From Chytridium lagenaria (Eukaryota > Chytridiomycota > Chytridiomycetes > Chytridiales > Chytridiaceae): a stretch of 64,000 nt of DNA. The DNA is taken from contig JAHLKC010000099.1 of assembly GCA_025449115.1 (NCBI GenBank), forward strand, positions 83,454-147,453, written 5' to 3'. Positions 1-11,253 of this stretch are shown here, in pieces (within the stretch, counting starts at the first letter, position 1; every line of letters begins with the position of its first letter). A model generated the notes under the pieces. It ran no database searches, was not told where the DNA came from, and saw nothing but the letters and a program-made list of their open reading frames with translations. The position numbers and the translations under genes are program-made.

Positions 1-524
1 TGATAGCCTTGGTAGGATGACCGCGAAGCAGCGGCATCCAGTCCCTTCCATTGCTCTCCCAGTGCTTTCTCAATCTTCTCCATCTCGGCATGCATGGAGC
101 TTCTACTGTCCTCCATTAACCTCTGAACTTCAGGCAGAGACTTAAAGTCAAATCCACCCTCAAACTCTCGATTTTGCCATTGATGTTCTCCATGTGCGCC
201 TGATAGCGACCAATCGAGGAATTGGGGTAATTCGGTATCAGAGGGTTTGGGTGGTTGAGAGAGAGACGATCGTGTCGAATGTGACGAATATGTTTGGTGC
301 GAGAAATTTTGATACGAAGATGACCAAGAATTTGAAACGAAAAAGGTTTGCCTGCGACGAGCCTTAGTGAAAGAGGATGAGAGTCGATAATGAAGTAGTG
401 ACTTCAGTGCTCTTCTTGAGGGCCAATGAGGGTGGGTGGGACTGGAGTCAATGAAAATTTCAAGATTGACTTTGGTGAGGCTTAAAATGGATGAAGAGCA
501 AGCCAGAGTCGTCTTGCTCCGCAT
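1..524 (-). CDS. 5' end of an unidentified protein gene, cut by the window edge
   Basis: An uninterrupted reading frame of about 174 codons runs from the ATG at 524 to the window edge; an in-frame TAG lies 8 codons upstream, which supports this start. The predicted N-terminus (MRSKTTLACSSSILSL) is rich in Ser and basic residues with no acidic residue at first, which would fit a mitochondrial presequence (inference only). Residues about 55-95 are rich in Ser, Tyr and Gln and look disordered. The last 45 residues contain a probable amphipathic helix (SSMHAEMEKIEKALGEQW). I do not recognise the family, and the rest lies outside the window. Confidence 0.5.
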   Translation of the reverse strand, partial: MRSKTTLACSSSILSLTKVNLEIFIDSSPTHPHWPSRRALKSLLHYRLSSSFTKARRRQTFFVSNSWSSSYQNFSHQTYSSHSTRSSLSQPPKPSDTELPQFLDWSLSGAHGEHQWQNREFEGGFDFKSLPEVQRLMEDSRSSMHAEMEKIEKALGEQWKGLDAAASRSSYQGY

Positions 525-963
525 CGATGTCAAGACATACGGAATCTATGCGATGTGCGGAGAGGAAGTGTGTTATATTGTTTGCTTAAATTAAAATCTA
601 AGGTAGGATACATTTCTCACCTTTTCAAAAGAGGAGTATTCCCTTAATGCCAACCACATCAGAAGTGACGCTCGTGGAAAGATGGCTTTCAAGTAATATT
701 TGGATATTTGCGGGGACGCCGAGTGATAACCAAGGCAGAAGACTATGGAATCAAGAATGATGGGAAAGAAAGCTCACAGGATTTATGGGTATTATGGTGG
801 TGACCTTTTTCCTGTTAAGCAAAGAAAAAATCCGCAAAAAGCTAATCACGAGGAAAATGCATCATTCTCACGGTCCTGTCGCATCAACAGTTTACGACCC
901 AAAATTTCGGACGATTTTTAAATGTCGAAGTCTGTCTTCTTGCAAATTAGATAATCCAATAGT
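525..963. other. Intergenic stretch without a supported gene
   Basis: Only short open frames occur here, with no recognisable domain and no splice-consistent extension. It separates the partial gene on the left from the Harbinger-like element and presumably holds the promoter of the partial minus-strand gene. Confidence 0.4.
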
Positions 964-1767
964 AGAGAGTTTTTGCAGATGAAAAGTTTCAAATTTAAAT
1001 TTCTCAGTAGGACAAATTTCTCGATGACATCGAGTGTAATGAAAACATTCGAAATAAAATTTCTCAACGACGACCCCACTATCGAGAAGACATTTTCTCA
1101 TTTTGCAAACATGCCTGACGTTGACGATGAAGAGCCCAAATCGCCCCAAACAACCCCCCAAACTTCAAAGAAAGCTCTCCAAAACCCACGGGTAGGAAGA
1201 CATCCACCCCAAGATCCCTAAACCCTCCAAACCCGCTCAAAAACTCTCCAAAAGGGTGAAGGACGGTGTTACTGATCTTGCTTAAGGTACTGAGTGCATA
1301 TCCAAACATGACTTGCATATCACAAAGCCTATTAGGGTAGGCCATACGTGGAGGAACAAGCAAAAGGCAATCTCTGGTTTCATAGTCACCCGATCAACAA
1401 TTATAGGATTCGGAAGCCGGAAGAGGTGAACAAGTTGCAAGATCTCATTCTTCCCAAAGCGAAACATTTCCCGCCAGTGCTGTGAAGCTGATGGATGCTT
1501 GTTAAAGTTGAATTTGTGACTTAGAATAGCCCTTCTACTGCGTTGCTGCTCCTTTAAGAGTGTTTCGTCGTCTTCAGCAAGTGTTATGACAACAGCCATC
1601 ACTTCTTCATCTGAGTCTGACATGTCCGAATTCATCACTAACGCTAATTTTAAATTATTTTTAAATTTCTCGTCTGCGAAAAGACTTTTCGCAAATTTTA
1701 AATTTTGCATTAGCACTAACGTAATTTAAAATTTATATTTGAAATTTCTCATCTGCGAAAACTCTCT
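964..1767 (-). mobile_element. Short PIF/Harbinger-like DNA element with terminal inverted repeats
   Basis: The left end (from 964) reads AGAGAGTTTTTGCAGATG. The reverse complement of the right end (to 1767) reads AGAGAGTTTTCGCAGATG, and the similarity continues for about 35 bp. AGT flanks both ends (961-963 and 1768-1770), a 3-bp target duplication as expected for PIF/Harbinger elements, although the usual target is TWA. Inside are two converging coding remnants: a minus-strand transposase N-terminus and a plus-strand Pro/Ser/Lys-rich frame (about 1110-1220). The second may be the remnant of the second PIF protein. A diverged copy, in the opposite order, flanks the Copia element at 47.4 and 52.2-52.4 kb. 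At 804 bp it is far too short to be autonomous. Confidence 0.65.
1282..1635 (-). pseudogene. Truncated PIF/Harbinger-like transposase N-terminus
   Basis: The frame starts at ATG 1635 or 1623 with an acidic segment (MSDSDEEVMAVVITLAEDD). It continues into a segment ending HWREMFRFGKNEILQLVHLF, which resembles the helical N-terminal part of HARBI1-type transposases, where a conserved region precedes the DDE core. The DDE catalytic domain is absent and the frame stops at 1282, so this is a deletion derivative. A second copy of the N-terminus (MSEDDEDEVIAVAIALAEED) sits at 47517, which shows the sequence is repetitive. Family assignment rests on the N-terminal pattern together with the flanking inverted repeats. 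Confidence 0.5.
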
Positions 1768-2144
1768 AGTATGCGCTGAATTCAATGATGAGCATGATAT
1801 ATTTGGTCTAATTTCTTTGATGCAGGAATGAATAGATGCATTAGATCCACCGGTCTATATTTAAGGTGTACACTGTTAAAAGTGACTTTCAGAGGAAAAG
1901 GATGTATCATTGCAATCGTTTAAAATATTTTTGATATATATATATTTATGTGCATTCATTTCCGAATAATTCGTTCAATCCGTCTGGCAACCAGATTAAC
2001 CGTCTCTGTTCGTCCCATTCACCAAACGAGGGAGAAGGTCTATTAAAACAAAGAAGAAGGCAATGAGAAGGCCTGCTATGCCACCAACATATGAATAATT
2101 GTTTTTATTTAGAAGAAAGTTATAAGGGTATGCAGCCACAGTGC

Positions 2145-2147
<3 letters not shown>

Positions 2148-2192
<45 letters not shown>
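2148..2192. repeat. Homopolymer tract of 45 T
   Basis: Forty-five consecutive T on the plus strand. It produces lysine-repeat reading frames on the minus strand that should not be taken as protein. It could be the poly(A) remnant of a reverse-transcribed insertion on the minus strand, but I see no target duplication around it. The rest of 1771-2595 holds no gene I can support; a minus-strand frame at 1996-2110 contains a hydrophobic stretch (GGIAGLLIAFFFVLIDLLP) that could be the last exon of a membrane protein, but nothing else supports it. Confidence 0.7.
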
Positions 2193-2595
2193 CCAGTACC
2201 GGATTTCCACAAAGACTACGGTCCGATTCAAGTGTGATTCGGATGTATATGTAAGTCGATATCCTTGCATATACCGCCTCGAAGACTTTCGATAGCATTT
2301 GTTGATTTTCTCACGTTTCGAAATACTTGATCCTGTATGTAAATTAGAAGTATTTAACAGCAATATGTAGATTCTTCAGGCTGGAGCACTAATAAACGAT
2401 TTGAAAAAACCAGCCACTTTCACGAAAGAATTTGGCAAACCACCTTTTATTTAAGATGACGGTGGCCCAGCCCATATTAACACCCGATCGTGAAGGAATT
2501 CTGCACCAAATATCCTTAATGTATGTCGATTTTGGGCAACTGTGACCGTTTTTTGCGTATCCCACCAGCACGTTCTTCCTGGCATAAATTCAACT

Positions 2596-5507
2596 TCACG
2601 TTACCTTCACCTTATACAACCCTCCGCCCGTGTCTTTAAACACAAATTAGCCTAAAGAAAATCTCATTGAACAAGAACTCACCTAACAAGTCATCCGCCA
2701 CCATGCCTTCGACCACCTCCCCCACATATCTGGTAATATTCGCCCCTCCTCCAATACCACAAAATTGTCCCAGAAGTTCCGCAATTCTCTCCAACCCCAT
2801 CCCACCTAAATTGGTCAACATCCCTAATATGAATGGCTTCAAATCCATCGTGATCACCGGCGTCGTATCTTGAGATGCTTCCTCCATTGGTATTAAATCG
2901 GGTTCAATCATATCAATTTCCTTTGAAACATTAGTGTTTCTAAGGATGGGAATGTTACTTGAGTTGTATGTGTGGTTGTGAGGTGATAACGCTTTGTAGC
3001 GTCACAGGACAAGATGTTTTGTTTTACCCAGAAATCGAGGGACGATAGCAATTGGTCTTTTGGAATACCTAATTCTTCCAAATCCTCAACAGTTCGACGT
3101 TCTAAATTGAGATATTAAGAGATTTTTAATAATATAAATACCTTTTTCCTGTACATGGTACAACAGCATCACATTTAAGGGCGTAGTTTTAACTCTAAAA
3201 TTCTACCATCCCCAATCTCAACCTCGATTTCCACATTGCCATAATACGGACTCCATGTCAACTTTCGGCCAATATGTTCACTCTCAACCCTAGCTTCCAC
3301 AATTTCGAAAAACCTACACTCATCAACATAATTAAAGTTGCTCACATACCTTGTAAGGGCAATAGGAACATCCGCATCAACGTGCGCAATATCCGGCCAG
3401 TAGTTCGCGGATAACTGCTTGATCGACACGCTCACCTAAAGCGTATCAATTAGTGATCATAATCCCGCCAAACCTCAACATCATCTACCGCAACGGTAAA
3501 AATAGGCTCTTGCATCGATCTCTCAATATCATGAAGCATCACATCACAATGCGTAAGATTCACATCCGCCCCACTTGTAATTTTCGCAAACACCTGTCTC
3601 TATAAAACATCAACGACCAAGTTTGACGTTTAATACCTCATACTCGACATTTTCGTTTGCAAGGAGAAGTTTTCGGGAAAGATTTTTTTCGTATTCTTTC
3701 GTAAATTGAGCGAATGTGGGGAATAGTCCTAGAGCGGATGAAATGTCTTGGTCTACACAAATATTAAAGGTTACAGGTGTATAAATAGAATACCGAATGG
3801 TTTTCATTGTACACAGCATCGATGATACATCCTGCAAGATCCCAGCGAGTTCTGAGATGTAAAAGAGAGTAAGCAGGCAAAGGCACTTTAATTTAAACAT
3901 ACTTTAAATATCCCTTCACTTTCTCTTCAAACTCCCCCTGTATCTCCGTGTCCACTCCCAACATTTTGATGCATTTACATCCATTTATAAACATGTGGAT
4001 TACGTCCTCTGTTTTCGAAGCGGGATGTAGAACAGTGTCCGACCTACCCGCTAATCAGCGATAACATATTATGCGTGCAAACATGTAGAAAAAACTGTAA
4101 ATCAAACAACCGTTTTAGTTCGCGTGAGGTCATTGTATCCTGATGAGTTAGTTGGGATTTAATCGCAAGATTGTTATACTTTTAAATCGTAAAGAGCGGG
4201 AGTCGAAATCGGGTAGGTTCTAGCTATCTCATTAAGCTGTTGACACCTAAACTATCGTTCAACATACCAATCAGAAAATCGGAAACTTTACCTGCAATGA
4301 AAAACGGCTTCTGGTAGGAATCCTTTCAATTTTTGCATCATCGTTACAGCACCTATTGCCATCGTTCTTTAGCCAACTAACAGTGAAACAAAGGTAAGAG
4401 ACCCACCTTTTTCGGTACTGATTGAGACAATCTGGCTCGCCAAAGCGGAGTAGAACCACTTTTCTAACTTATGTTTTAAACGAGCATTTATCACCTTCCA
4501 TGACTCTTCCCGTAACTTTATCGCAACGATATTACATGCTGTTTCGTAGACAATACTGTGCCATGCGTCAATTAGATCCACAAAGTGGAGATCTGAAAGC
4601 TTGGAGAGGATTCCTTTTGCCACGGCATGTGCTGCAAAGTATTGTCAGATATATAGAGCAATGCATGTTTATTAAAAACATCATTGGATTCGGTTTTCGT
4701 TAAGAAAGGACTTGCCTTCTATATCGTCATCTTGCCTCTCCCCTTCAATTTCCCATGCACAGGACAAGTATGATATGAGCTTTGGAAGCAAAGGCTCCAA
4801 CAGCAACTGGACTTGATATAGCAAGGCCGGATCTGCAATTACATGAGTGGAACAGGGAAAAGTGTTTCTGTCATGATGTATTGGGGTGATGCGTGAGAGA
4901 AGGTGCTGGACATGCAACAATGTCTGAGACATGTCGAATTTTCGCAAATTCAATCACCAATATTATCAACAGGATGTCCACTGCAAACGTCAGAAACTAC
5001 TTAAAACTACCCATCCTACCATGGCTGTATCATTTTCTATAGAAGTTAGAAAACATATGTAAAGTGGGGATCACCTCCAGTAACTTAAAGCGATATCGAT
5101 GAATACTGTCATTCTCTGCGACTGAAAAGTAGGCCAACATGGTGTTGTGGCCAATAAGGGAGGCGTGGGTATCTCGGTGCTGGTTTTGGAGCCATTCGCT
5201 GGTGTCCAGACGGAAGAATTAAGTCCTCGGTTTCCCTCTTTTTTTCTAAAATTACTTACAACTTTTTTGTGTCGGCATGTCCCGTCCCCACGTATTTGGA
5301 TTGTACTGCCAGTGAATTACATTATTCCGCGGAATCATAAGATATTAGTTTAACTAGCGTAGTTAAAGGGAATGGTGTCAGGAAGCTCTCACAGTGTTCA
5401 ACTTGGGAAGCTATATTGGCCGCCATATTTAAGATTTGAGAATAAAAATTGTCAAAATATTGATTTTTCGAAGAAGGCCACAACTGCGAAGCATTAGAAT
5501 GAAACAC
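2596..5507 (-). CDS. APC2: Anaphase-promoting complex subunit 2 (cullin-like scaffold)
   Basis: APC2 is the cullin-like subunit that holds the RING subunit APC11 in the APC/C ubiquitin ligase. The C-terminal half is recognisable. The cullin segment FTKEYEKNLSRKLLLANENV (exon near 3610-3700) is followed by HCDVML, then by SANYWPDI and GRKLTWSPYYGNVEIEVE (3180-3430). A winged-helix stretch RRTVEDLEELGIPKDQL follows near 3070. The last part, FILGMLTNLGGMGLERIAEL (about 2740-2850), is typical of APC2 C-termini. A final 49-nt intron (2631-2679, ending in CTAAT plus AAAG) makes the last exon end GGGLYKVKVT with stop at 2596-2598, as in other APC2 proteins. N-terminal exons back to ATG 5507 match less clearly, so start and middle exons are tentative. 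It is transcribed in the same direction as the SNX3-like gene to its right. Confidence 0.8.
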
Positions 5508-6179
5508 ATACCCTCCAAATCTTATATATAAACAACAACGCCTAAAAAATTATAATACTCAGATAAAGTTCCTACACTCATTATGTATGCTTGCGAAAGC
5601 AGCAAAGAAGTACTTTAAATAATGGTCTGATTCATGTTTATAATGACATTAAGTTTACACGCAACAACAGGAGTATATCATATTGGCGTTCAGCATCGGC
5701 ATGCTTAAATAGTTAGTCTGTGTGGGATTCCGTCTGGAGGTGGATATAATAAATAAAAAGACATAAATTTGTTCCTTTGTACACAGAAAAGGGTCGAAGT
5801 AGACCAGGACAATAAATAAAGCGAAGCGATTTCCTTCTTAAATGACTAAAACCGATGATGTAGCAGTAAATAGTAAACTGAACACTTTAAAGAAATTATG
5901 AAAAAAAAAAAAAATGAAAAAAAAAATATCATGTTCGAAGGCTGCAGTGCATATCTCAAAAAATGTTTATAGCACATGTTGTAAAGCATACGCTTAATAT
6001 CACACTTCTTTCCACCAATTCTTAAGTTTTGTCTTAAATGAACAAAAAAAACCCATTTAGATGACTTTTAGAACAAACATTACCTTCACTGAACCCTTTA
6101 GTGCTCTTTTGATCAGAATAGATCTTTATTGAAGTTGGGGTCTGTTAAAGCGAGAAAAAAAAGGAATGTTAGGCTTAAA
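5508..6179. other. Intergenic region, A/T-rich
   Basis: About 670 bp without a supported gene. It contains A-runs near 5898-5930 and no frame with recognisable similarity. It should hold the APC2 promoter and the 3' end of the SNX3-like gene. Confidence 0.4.
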
Positions 6180-6908
6180 TCAAAGTTTACCAGAAAAACC
6201 TTGCAGAAAGACGCCGAGAACCTAGATATTTAGATTGGTTTACACATAAGGATTACCTTGGATCCCGTTTGAAGAAGCGGATGACCTTGCAGATTTTTAC
6301 ACAAAAAATAAAAAAGATAATCAAACCTGCTACACTAATTAAAGTTAAATGAAGTGTTTGTTTCTTAAAAAAAAAGTATACATTTGTAGAAATCTCTCCA
6401 GCCCTACTCTTCGCTGCTCAAGAACTTCGTCAGAGAACCTGTTTGAAAATACTTTCCCTGGAAGAGGTGGAATATTAACACTAATACACATTAGTGCTTG
6501 CGTAATGTGGTAATCAAACCGTGTGCTTTCACGCTCAAGTGCATCTCGGAACCACTCGAAGTCACTATACCGCCGCCTTACTACGGAATGTCTCAATTTA
6601 AAGGCTGGTATATTCGTCTTCCTTGGTTATTAAAGAAACTACGATTGCTTACCTTGCAAATAATCTCATAGTCCACAAATTTGCTTCGACCAGATCCTTG
6701 CAACATGGGATTCCGAACTTCGATTTCCAGAAAGTTTTCTGGAATCCCATACCTCTCCTCGGCGGTCTAACCAATTAGAGAGTCTCCAAAAGCCTATTAG
6801 ACCTGCTCCCTGAAATCGATCTTTGAAAGGCCTTCGCACTTAGCTTAACTATAAATTCATCATTTCACCTTCTGACCAGCCTGTAAATTTAGATGGTTGA
6901 TTGTTCAT
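6180..6908 (-). CDS. SNX3/Grd19-type sorting nexin (single PX domain)
   Basis: A PX-domain protein of the SNX3/SNX12/Grd19 class, which binds phosphatidylinositol-3-phosphate on endosomes and helps retromer recycle cargo. Visible segments are [13 protein letters not shown] (exon near 6680-6770) and, after an intron ending near 6635, [20 protein letters not shown] with the PX core Arg-Arg-Tyr that contacts the lipid. These are followed by [19 protein letters not shown] (the PX proline loop) and the helix [13 protein letters not shown]. Two further exons give [10 protein letters not shown] and [13 protein letters not shown] with stop at 6180. The length, about 150 residues, fits the SNX3 class. 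The start ATG at 6908 is the best available, but the joining of the first exons is uncertain. The ATG lies only 21 bp from the divergent Sds3-like gene. Confidence 0.75.
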
Positions 6909-6929
6909 TGCACACGGAATGCCAAAAAT

Positions 6930-7686
6930 ATGTGTAACGTCGGTAAAATGTACAATGATAACTTGGATGAAAGTGAACTTCGAATACTTGATGCTTCTCG
7001 AAATGCGGTTGAATCTTACAGTTAGAATAATCTTTTTTTGCGTTTAACCTGAGTCTTCTTAGATGATGAACGCCAGCTAGCTCTTGAAGACCTATTACGA
7101 ATAGAGGAGGACCTAAGAGACTTTCGAGAGAGGTTGTTTTCTTTAAGCGCTGGAAAGTACGAATGACCAGACTTTACAAAGAGAGTATTTCGGAGCTCGA
7201 AAGATGTTGTCTTGAGATTTATGGAGACAAGAACGAAAGTGTCTCGTCCTCTTTGGACGCAATCAAAAAAAAACAAGATTCACACCTTGTTTCATTTGGG
7301 GCCAAACTCAACTACATCCGCGAATACTTTGAACGTGAATTTGAGCTTGCAGTTCAGATGGCGAATCTGGAGTTCTTAGTATGTTGCGAACATTCAACGC
7401 TTTGTAAATGTTGTAGAACAAACGGAAAATGTTACGCCGAGTCTTTTTAGAGCGGCTTTACAATCAAAATAATCGGTTGAGTAACGAAATTTGCCCGCCA
7501 TTAGAGACCGGTGGCAATCGGTAATTGTATTATATTAAAGGTTAACTAATATGTGGCAGACGTTACGTAAGAAAACTTGATTTCACTGATTCGCGAAGTA
7601 CACGAAGTCAGGATTACGTTTTTCCAGCGTCTTTTGTGAACGGCCTATCGTGGCCAAAATTCTCTGAAGAAATAGGCATCCTCTGA
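6930..7686 (+). CDS. Sds3/BRMS1-like subunit of a Sin3-type histone deacetylase complex
   Basis: Spliced translation gives a mostly helical protein of about 190 residues. The signature stretch is RIEEDLRDFRERLYKESISE, which becomes continuous when a 38-nt intron (7131-7168) is removed. It continues with LERCCLEIYGDK, REYFEREFELAVQMANLEFL and, after another intron, NKRKMLRRVFLERLYNQNNR. This long coiled coil with a RLYKE motif is characteristic of the Sds3/BRMS1 family, which dimerises and tethers Sin3-Rpd3 deacetylase complexes to chromatin. The C-terminus (SWPKFSEEIGIL) is short. Exon 1 begins at ATG 6930 with an acidic leader. The neighbours are the divergent SNX3-like gene, 21 bp away, and the convergent ALG14 (stop 17 bp away). 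Family assignment is from pattern only. Confidence 0.65.
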
Positions 7687-7702
7687 TTTTAGAAATGCTG
7701 AA

Positions 7703-8496
7703 TCAATTCTCAGGTTTTACACATGATGACTCACAGCAATTTGAAAAGCAGGAATAGTATTCGGCTTTTGGATAAAGGAGCATCATGTTTTCCCATTGTA
7801 CAATAAATCTGTCGACGAACATATATAAAAGTCCGCCAGTTAGGGATGTTAATGAAGTCCGAGTAACAGACTCAATAAACACCACAGAAGTCTTGTGGCC
7901 AATCTATGAATTGTTTAGCATTATTTTTAAAAAATGATAAACCATGCTTAAAATGCGTCCCGATAGGCACAAAGGTACACAAGTTCCAGGCCCATTGCAA
8001 ACGACCTAATCAACTTAATATCAGCAAATGATTAAATTTAAATACCAAGTCAGGCTTCCGCGAAAGTAAAATACCCAGCGCGTCGAAGAATGATTGAAGG
8101 ATTTGAGGGATGGAATGCATAAACGACTGATGAACATGACGGGATCGCGTTATGTACACAACTGACTAAATATTTTTAGCTTTAAGATATCCGGCTGTAA
8201 GTATACGTGTGGACCCCGATGGGTATTTTCTGGAACATATTGTATCAACTTTTCTTGGCTTAGCGGATCTCCACTGGTGATGACATATATTCTTTCCGAG
8301 AATATATTGTAATCAAGCTTTCTGAGATAATATAGTAGCTCTGATGTATGACCCCCTACTTTATTTACAAAAAAAACAACAAACAACGCAACTTACCAGA
8401 TCCAAGTAATATCAGAATTCGGTTAATCTTTTTTGAGGTGGCAGGTAGAGAAGCCCATTGGACCAACCTCCAAAAGAATATGCAAACATACAACAT
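7703..8496 (-). CDS. ALG14: UDP-GlcNAc transferase subunit ALG14
   Basis: ALG14 is the ER-membrane anchor that recruits catalytic ALG13 for adding the second GlcNAc to dolichol-PP-GlcNAc. Exon 1 (ATG 8496) encodes a hydrophobic N-terminus (MLYVCIFFWRLVQWASL) serving as membrane anchor. After a 40-nt intron the conserved LLGSGGHTSELLYYLRKLD forms the donor-nucleotide-binding loop. Later exons give YVITSGDPLSQEKL, RSRHVHQSF, PDLVVCNGPGTCVPLC and VFIESVTRTSLTSLTGGLLY, and then FIVQWENMMLLYPKAEYY. All of these match ALG14 family landmarks in order. Introns (for example 7886-7925 and 7995-8034) are 35-45 nt. The ATG sits 22 bp from the divergent TOP1 ATG. The last residues after LLYPKAEYY extend further than usual and may reflect a missed splice. 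Confidence 0.88.
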
Positions 8497-8518
8497 TTTC
8501 GTGAGAAAATTTCTCACT

Positions 8519-11193
8519 ATGAGTGATTGTCCGAGTGACGACGATGAGCCTTTGTCAAAAGGGATAAATACTCCGCTCAAATCCAAAAGGATTCACACTG
8601 AACGAGATGATGACGATGATTCCGATGTTCCTCTTTCGAAGAAGCGCAAGAAATCTGACTTTTTGAAAAAAGGTTGGACTGGATGTTTTTAGATCGGCTA
8701 ACATTGTCAGAGATGGCTTCGAAAATGCCTGAGCCCCGAATGGTATTTGCGAAAACCTACGTTTTTTAACATAATGAAGTCTTCACGGAAGAAAAGGCAA
8801 TCTGTTGACGTCGAAAAGGGCACACAGGTTCATATATTTCCCAATGTGTTCGTAATTCAAAAAATGTTTAGAGGCCTGAGTCTTCGAAGAAGATTAGTAA
8901 ACATTATAAGCGTGATTCTTCGACCAAGAAAGATATGAGCAAGAGGCAGCCATTCAGTGACGATCAAAAGCGTTCGATAAATGGCTCGGATAATGATGAT
9001 GATGATGGCGAAGATGAATTCATGTGGTGGAAGGAAACAGTCAACGATGGTGGCATCAAGTGGAAAACGTTGGTACATAATGGGCCTTTTTTTCCTCCAC
9101 CCTATGAGCCACATGGTGTCTGTTTTGTGTATGACGGTTTGTATAATTTGATTCCAAGCTAAACTTTGAAGGGGAAAAAATTAAGCTTGAACCTAACGCA
9201 GAGGAGGTTGCTAGCTTTTACGCTGCTGTATATGGAACAGACTGGGCGGAAAATGCTATATTTCAAGAGAACTTCTTTCGTGATTTCCGCCGTGTGCTCG
9301 TTACAGAAAATCCAAAGGTTTACTATTGTTTCATGTTTGTTGTGGGTTCACCGTAGTAGATGTCATTCGTGGAAGATTTTCGAAGTGCAACTTCTCGCTT
9401 ATTTATGATTACTTGCAAAAAAAGAAAGAAGAAAGAAAAAGCATGACGAAGGAAGAAAAACAGGTTGGTCTTCATCTTTTCTCGAGGGTGTGACATAGCT
9501 TGGTTAGAAATTAAAAGAAGAGAAATTAGCCCTTGATGAACATTACGGTTGGGCAGTTTTGGATGGCCGGAAAGAAAAGGTTGGAAATTACCGGATAGAG
9601 CCGCCCGGACTTTTTAAGGGCCGCGGAAGTCATCCGAAAACCGGAAGTTTAAAGGTGCAGTTATATCATCATTCGACTATTTACAATGGATTGAAGAGGC
9701 GAGTGATGCCAGAGCAGGTTACTATCAATATCGGTTCCGACGCCACAGTTCCCTTACCTCCTCCTGGCCATTCTTGGAGAAAGTAGTAAACGACAATACT
9801 GTAACTTGGCTTGCCATGTGGAAAGAAAACGTCAATGATAGCATAAAATATGTGTTTCTTGGCGCCACATCTTCGTTGAAGGGTCAAAGTGATTTACGGA
9901 AATTTGAAAAGGCCCGGACTCTTAAGGTATGTTGGTTATTCTGTTTTTATTTAAATGAATGTAGCAATATGTTGGGAAGATTAGAGATGATTATACGCGT
10001 GAATTGAAAGACAAAGTTATGGCTACCCGGCAGAGGGCAACAGCAATGTACCTCATCGACCGATTCGCTCTTCGCGCAGGGAACGAAAAGGGGGAAGATG
10101 AGGCGGATACTGTTGGCTGCTGTTCTCTTCGTTTTGAGCACATTAGCTTGGAACTTCCTAACGTTGTCATTTTCGATTTTTTGGGCAAAGATTCCATAAG
10201 ATATTACAAACAAGGTCGAGGTCGACAGCAGGTTTTTAAGAACCTTCAAATTTTTAGGAAGGAACCAAAGAAAGAGGGTGATCTTTTGTTTGATAGATTA
10301 AGCGTACTTTGTACAATTGACTTTGGCTAATGTATTTAGACCACTATTCTTAATAAGCACTTAAGCACATATATGGATGGCTTAACTGCAAAAGTCTTTC
10401 GTACATTCAATGCATCATACACATTCCAACAGGAGCTTCGAAAAACTCCTGGAGGAAGCGTAAGAGAGAAAGTTTTAGCGTATAACCGTGCGAATCGTCA
10501 AGTCGCGATTCTTTGTAACCATCAACGGACGGTGTCGAAGGGGCACTCAAATCAAATGGAAAAAATTCAAGAGAAGGTATCCAAATTCTGTGGATGTGGT
10601 CTAATATGTTTAGCTTAAGGGCTTAAAGTACGAACGATTAAAGTTGAAAAGGGAGCTTTTGAAGATTGATCCTAAACTTGGAAAAAGCCGCCCAGAATTA
10701 AAGGAAGATGAATCTGACATTGATGAAGCCTTCGTTGAAAAGTACGAGGAACTGCTTCTTCTTAAGGAAAACGATAAGGACCTTAAACTTTTAACGAAAG
10801 AGAATGAGAAGCGGGCTCAGAATGGTGAAGACCAGTTGAAGGCTCTCCCTACGAAAAAGAAACCGACCCTTTCACCGGAGCGAATGTTGAGAAAAATTGA
10901 TGATTTCGATTCTCGTATCAAATCTACAAAGTTGCTTATGATTGATAAGGCAAGAGGCTTTTATAACTATATCTAATTTTTTAGGATGAAAATAAGACAA
11001 CTGCTCTCGGCACTTCGAAAATAAATTACATTGACCCACGAATCTCGGTCGCATGGTGCAAGAAGCATGATGTGAAGTTAACGGAAATATTCAACAAAAG
11101 TCTCCGAGAAAAGTTTAAATGGGCATTCGAGGTTGATGAGGTAGTACATAAATATTATCTTTGCTAACATTAAACAAGGAATGGTGCTTTTAA
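8519..11193 (+). CDS. TOP1: DNA topoisomerase I (type IB)
   Basis: TOP1 relaxes supercoils by transient single-strand cleavage in the nucleus. The N-terminus from ATG 8519 is acidic and lysine-rich ([17 protein letters not shown]), as in eukaryotic enzymes. The core begins [20 protein letters not shown] and includes [17 protein letters not shown] and [20 protein letters not shown]. The catalytic-domain pieces are [20 protein letters not shown] (with the catalytic Arg) and [19 protein letters not shown]-like [18 protein letters not shown] follows. The active-site Tyr is in [20 protein letters not shown] (TAC at 11027-11029). A final micro-exon ends EWCF, stop 11191-11193. About nine introns of 36-46 nt interrupt it. 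In-frame sequence upstream of 8519 would overlap ALG14, so I kept this start. It conver­ges on PHAF1 with 60 bp between stops. Confidence 0.95.
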
Positions 11194-11253
11194 CAGTAAT
11201 ACAGGCGTAACAACAAAAGTTAATAAATGATTATGGTTTTCACCGCATTGATG

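Noticed and set aside
785..1221. Plus-strand frames left of and inside the Harbinger-like element as host genes
   Set aside because: The first has no coding features. The second is explained as a remnant of the element's second protein.
1996..2363. Two minus-strand frames with long lysine runs
   Set aside because: The lysines come from the T45 tract. Only a short hydrophobic stretch to its left looks protein-like, and no splice-consistent gene could be built.
8348..8518. In-frame upstream extension of TOP1
   Set aside because: It would run antisense through ALG14 exon 1, and its residues show no TOP1 similarity. The acidic start at 8519 is more typical.
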